Positions 8,064 to 10,344 of a stretch of DNA of 10,344 nt are shown here, piece after piece; the first letter of the stretch is position 1, and each line of letters opens with the position of its first letter. The position numbers and the translations under genes are program-made. Origin of the DNA: Flavobacteriaceae bacterium UBA7433. GTDB taxonomy: Bacteria > Bacteroidota > Bacteroidia > Flavobacteriales > Flavobacteriaceae. The stretch covers positions 1 to 10,344 of the forward strand of contig DLQL01000076.1 in assembly GCA_002477565.1 (NCBI GenBank), given 5' to 3'. The notes beneath the pieces are model-generated. The model made no database searches. It was not told the origin of the DNA and saw nothing but the letters and a program-made list of their open reading frames with translations.

Positions 8064-8092
8064 AAAAATAGTTGAAAGAACTCAAACGAAAG

Positions 8093-9220
8093 ATGTACAA
8101 AGAAAACATTCATATTTTGATCAGTGGCGGAGGAACAGGAGGTCATATTTACCCTGCTATTGCCATTGCCAATGAGTTGAAAACACGGCATCCAAAAGCG
8201 AAGTTTTTGTTTGTGGGTGCCAAAGACCGAATGGAGATGGAAAAAGTCCCTGCTGCAGGTTATGCGATTCGGGGTTTGTGGATTTCGGGGGTGCAAAGAA
8301 AATTGACAATAGATAATTTGTCTTTTCCTTTTAAGTTGTTGAGTAGTTTGTGGAAATCCAAAGCGATAGTGAAGAATTTCAAACCGGATGTGGTGATTGG
8401 AACGGGTGGTTTTGCAAGCGGTCCGGTTTTGTATGAAGCCAGTCGGAAGAAAATCCCAACCTTGATACAGGAGCAGAATTCATATCCGGGCATCACAAAC
8501 AAATTACTCGCCAAAAAAGCGTCAGTGATTTGTGTTGCCTACGATCATTTGCAACGTTTTTTTCCAAAACACAAAATTCACATAACTGGAAATCCCGTTC
8601 GCCAGGATTTGCTGTCCATTGCGCATAAAAGAACAACTGCACAAGAAGCCTTTGGTTTGGATCCCAAAAAGAAAACCCTCTTGGTCATGGGGGGGAGTTT
8701 GGGAGCTCGAAATCTCAATTTGATGGTTGAAAATGCGTTGGATTGGATGGCAGGGCAAGCGATACAGTTGGTGTGGCAAACAGGAAAGTTGTATTACGAT
8801 CGGTACGAGAAGTACAACGGCAAAAAAGGAGTACAAGTACAGGCATTTTTAAACGAGATGGAAGATGCTTATGCGGCAGCCGACATCATTATCAGTCGGG
8901 CAGGGGCGAGTTCTATTTCGGAACTTTGCATTGTTGGAAAGCCTACTATTTTTGTGCCCTCTCCTAATGTTTCGGAAGACCATCAAACAAAAAATGCCCT
9001 TGCAGTAGTCGGTCAAAATGCAGCAATTTTGTTGCGAGAAAGTGAGGAAGCTCTTTTTCAAAAAAAATTAGAAATCCTCTTGGAAGACGAAAACTTACAG
9101 CGCACCTTGTCTGAAAACATTCAAAAACTAGCCCTGCCAAACGCAACAAAAGATATTGTGGATTTGGTAGAGGAATTGATCGAAAATAAGAAACTCAAAA
9201 CACAAAACGAAAAGCCTTGA
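8093..9220 (+). CDS. murG: Undecaprenyldiphospho-muramoylpentapeptide beta-N-acetylglucosaminyltransferase MurG
   Basis: This 375-residue GT-B glycosyltransferase (family GT28) works on the inner face of the membrane, transferring GlcNAc from UDP-GlcNAc to lipid I to make lipid II. The N-terminal glycine-rich loop is G12-GGTGGH18. Further family motifs are GTGGFASGPVLYEA, LIQEQNSYPGITNK, I164-TGNPVRQDL, the second glycine loop GGSLGARNLN from G200, and S268-RAGASSISEL278, where E277 fits the UDP-sugar-contacting glutamate. The ATG at 8093 is preferred because it leaves a short lead before the first beta strand (IHILISGGG). A TTG at 8072 would add seven residues (MKELKRK) and lies 8 bases after the ftsW stop, so it cannot be excluded. 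The TGA overlaps the likely murC start by 4 bases. The C-terminal tail is lysine-rich. Confidence 0.96.
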   Translation: MYKENIHILISGGGTGGHIYPAIAIANELKTRHPKAKFLFVGAKDRMEMEKVPAAGYAIRGLWISGVQRKLTIDNLSFPFKLLSSLWKSKAIVKNFKPDVVIGTGGFASGPVLYEASRKKIPTLIQEQNSYPGITNKLLAKKASVICVAYDHLQRFFPKHKIHITGNPVRQDLLSIAHKRTTAQEAFGLDPKKKTLLVMGGSLGARNLNLMVENALDWMAGQAIQLVWQTGKLYYDRYEKYNGKKGVQVQAFLNEMEDAYAAADIIISRAGASSISELCIVGKPTIFVPSPNVSEDHQTKNALAVVGQNAAILLRESEEALFQKKLEILLEDENLQRTLSENIQKLALPNATKDIVDLVEELIENKKLKTQNEKP

Positions 9221-10344
9221 ATTTGAACGACATACATCGGGTGTATTTTATCGGAATTGGAGGGATTGGAATGTCTGCAATAGCACGTTACTTTTGTGCC
9301 AATGGCAAGCAGGTGGCAGGCTACGACAAAGAGCCTTCTGACATTACAAGCGCATTAACAGCTTTGGGAGTTGCGGTTCATTTTGAAGATGCGGTGTCTT
9401 TAATTCCAAGCGCATTTCTTCAGGCAGAACATACTTTGGTGGTCTATACGCCAGCAGTTCCTATAAACCATCGAGAATTGAATTTCTTTCAAAGCAAGGG
9501 TTTTGCAACTTTCAAGAGGGCAGCGATTTTGGGTGCCATCACTCAAAATACTTTTTGTTTGGCGGTGGCAGGTACCCACGGAAAAACAACCACTTCTGCG
9601 ATTCTTGGTCACTTGATGAAAGAAGGGGCTTCAGAAGCCACCTCTTTTTTGGGCGGGATTGCCGAAAATTACAATTCCAACCTGATTTTAGGTGCTGACA
9701 AAGTCACTGTGGTAGAAGCAGATGAATTTGACCGTTCTTTTTTACAACTATCGCCCAACATCGCCTGTGTGACCTCTATGGATGCTGATCATTTGGATAT
9801 TTATGGTGCCGAAGAGGCCTTGCACGCTTCTTTTCATGAGTTTGCTGGAAAGGTCTCCGATGCTTTGTTGGTTTGTAAAGGGCTTCCCTTAGAAGGGTTG
9901 ACCTACGCGGTAGAGGAGGCAGCGGATTATGAAATCCAACAGGTACGCATTCAAAATGGCAGTTATGTGTTTTCTGTAAAAACCCCAACAAGTACGTATG
10001 AAAACATGGAGTTTTTGATTCCTGGGAGGCACAATTTGTCCAATGCTTTGGCTGCCATTGCGATGGCGGATCAGTACGGAATCTCCTTGCCTGAAATTGC
10101 AAAATCACTGAAGACATTTGCAGGTGTCAAACGCCGTTTTTCTTATAAAATAAATACAGCTGATTTTGTTCTGATCGATGATTACGCACATCATCCAACA
10201 GCAATCGATGCTGTGGCCGATGCCGTTGCAGAGTTGTATCCCAATAAAAAAGTACTGCTGGTTTTTCAGCCTCATTTGTTCAGTCGTACCAAAGACTTTG
10301 TAGCTGATTTTGCGCGCAGCCTGTCTCGTTTTGACGCTTTGCGC
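9217..10344 (+). CDS. murC: UDP-N-acetylmuramate--L-alanine ligase MurC, cut by window end
   Basis: This is the N-terminal 376 residues of MurC, which joins L-alanine to UDP-MurNAc, the first peptide step of the precursor pathway. The reading frame runs open to the last base; roughly 75-80 C-terminal residues are expected beyond it. The N-terminal UDP-binding loop is G13-IGGIGMSA, the ATP loop is A118-GTHGKTTT126, the central domain has EADEFDRSFL and a DADHLD segment, and the C-terminal domain opens with D321-DYAHHPTAI followed by FQPHLFSRTKDF. GTHGKTT and DDYAHHP separate MurC from MurD and MurE. The chosen start is TTG at 9217, whose TTGA overlaps the murG stop and gives MNLNDIH before the first beta strand. 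A second in-frame TTG at 9223 would give MNDIH. The first in-frame ATG, at 9271, lies inside the glycine loop and is ruled out. Confidence 0.94.
   Translation, partial: MNLNDIHRVYFIGIGGIGMSAIARYFCANGKQVAGYDKEPSDITSALTALGVAVHFEDAVSLIPSAFLQAEHTLVVYTPAVPINHRELNFFQSKGFATFKRAAILGAITQNTFCLAVAGTHGKTTTSAILGHLMKEGASEATSFLGGIAENYNSNLILGADKVTVVEADEFDRSFLQLSPNIACVTSMDADHLDIYGAEEALHASFHEFAGKVSDALLVCKGLPLEGLTYAVEEAADYEIQQVRIQNGSYVFSVKTPTSTYENMEFLIPGRHNLSNALAAIAMADQYGISLPEIAKSLKTFAGVKRRFSYKINTADFVLIDDYAHHPTAIDAVADAVAELYPNKKVLLVFQPHLFSRTKDFVADFARSLSRFDALR

Noticed and set aside
8072..8092. TTG at 8072 as start of murG
   Set aside because: It adds only MKELKRK before the ATG at 8093, and the family normally begins close to the first beta strand. 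It remains possible because TTG starts occur elsewhere in the cluster.
9776..10117. Minus-strand open frame of 113 codons inside murC
   Set aside because: It is antisense to conserved MurC sequence and has a Pro/His/Arg-rich composition with no recognisable domain.
1..10344. A novel system hidden in the cluster
   Set aside because: Every reading frame of substance is a recognised dcw gene, the gaps are under about 40 bases, and there is no sign of inserted, repeated or foreign-looking sequence.

Overview
This window is an ordinary, well-preserved stretch of the division and cell wall (dcw) cluster of a Bacteroidota bacterium, most likely a member of the Flavobacteriia. All genes are on the + strand and are tightly packed. 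The assignment rests on three things: the gene order rsmH - ftsL-like - ftsI - murE - mraY - murD - ftsW - murG - murC with no murF, ddl or murB inserted; the Bacteroidota-type FtsL-like protein and PASTA-tailed FtsI; and A-rich upstream regions that mostly lack Shine-Dalgarno sequences. This is recognition from the sequence and was not checked against a database.

Layout. Positions 1-415 hold the 3' end of rsmH (16S rRNA methyltransferase). Positions 423-737 encode a small FtsL-like membrane protein. Positions 739-2757 encode the division transpeptidase FtsI with a C-terminal PASTA domain. Positions 2761-4224 encode MurE with a meso-diaminopimelate-type DNPR motif. Positions 4252-5481 encode MraY, 5486-6823 MurD, 6864-8063 FtsW, 8093-9220 MurG, and 9217 to the window end the N-terminal five sixths of MurC. 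The longest gap between genes is 40 bases if ftsW starts at 6864. No stretch over 300 bases lacks a gene. I saw no RNA gene, mobile element, CRISPR array or intrinsic terminator.

How the genes work together. MurC, MurD and MurE are successive cytoplasmic ligases that add L-Ala, D-Glu and (predicted) meso-DAP to UDP-MurNAc. MraY moves the completed precursor onto undecaprenyl phosphate to give lipid I. MurG adds GlcNAc to give lipid II. FtsW polymerises lipid II at the septum and FtsI cross-links the glycan, and the FtsL-like protein probably links this pair to the divisome. Short spacings, one overlap and no visible terminators suggest a single polycistronic transcript that starts upstream of the window, probably near mraZ, and continues toward ftsQ, ftsA and ftsZ.

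I found no undescribed system. The points worth a second look are small: TTG start codons at ftsI and murC, a lineage-type insertion in a MraY loop, the PASTA tail of FtsI and an acidic C-terminal tail on FtsW.
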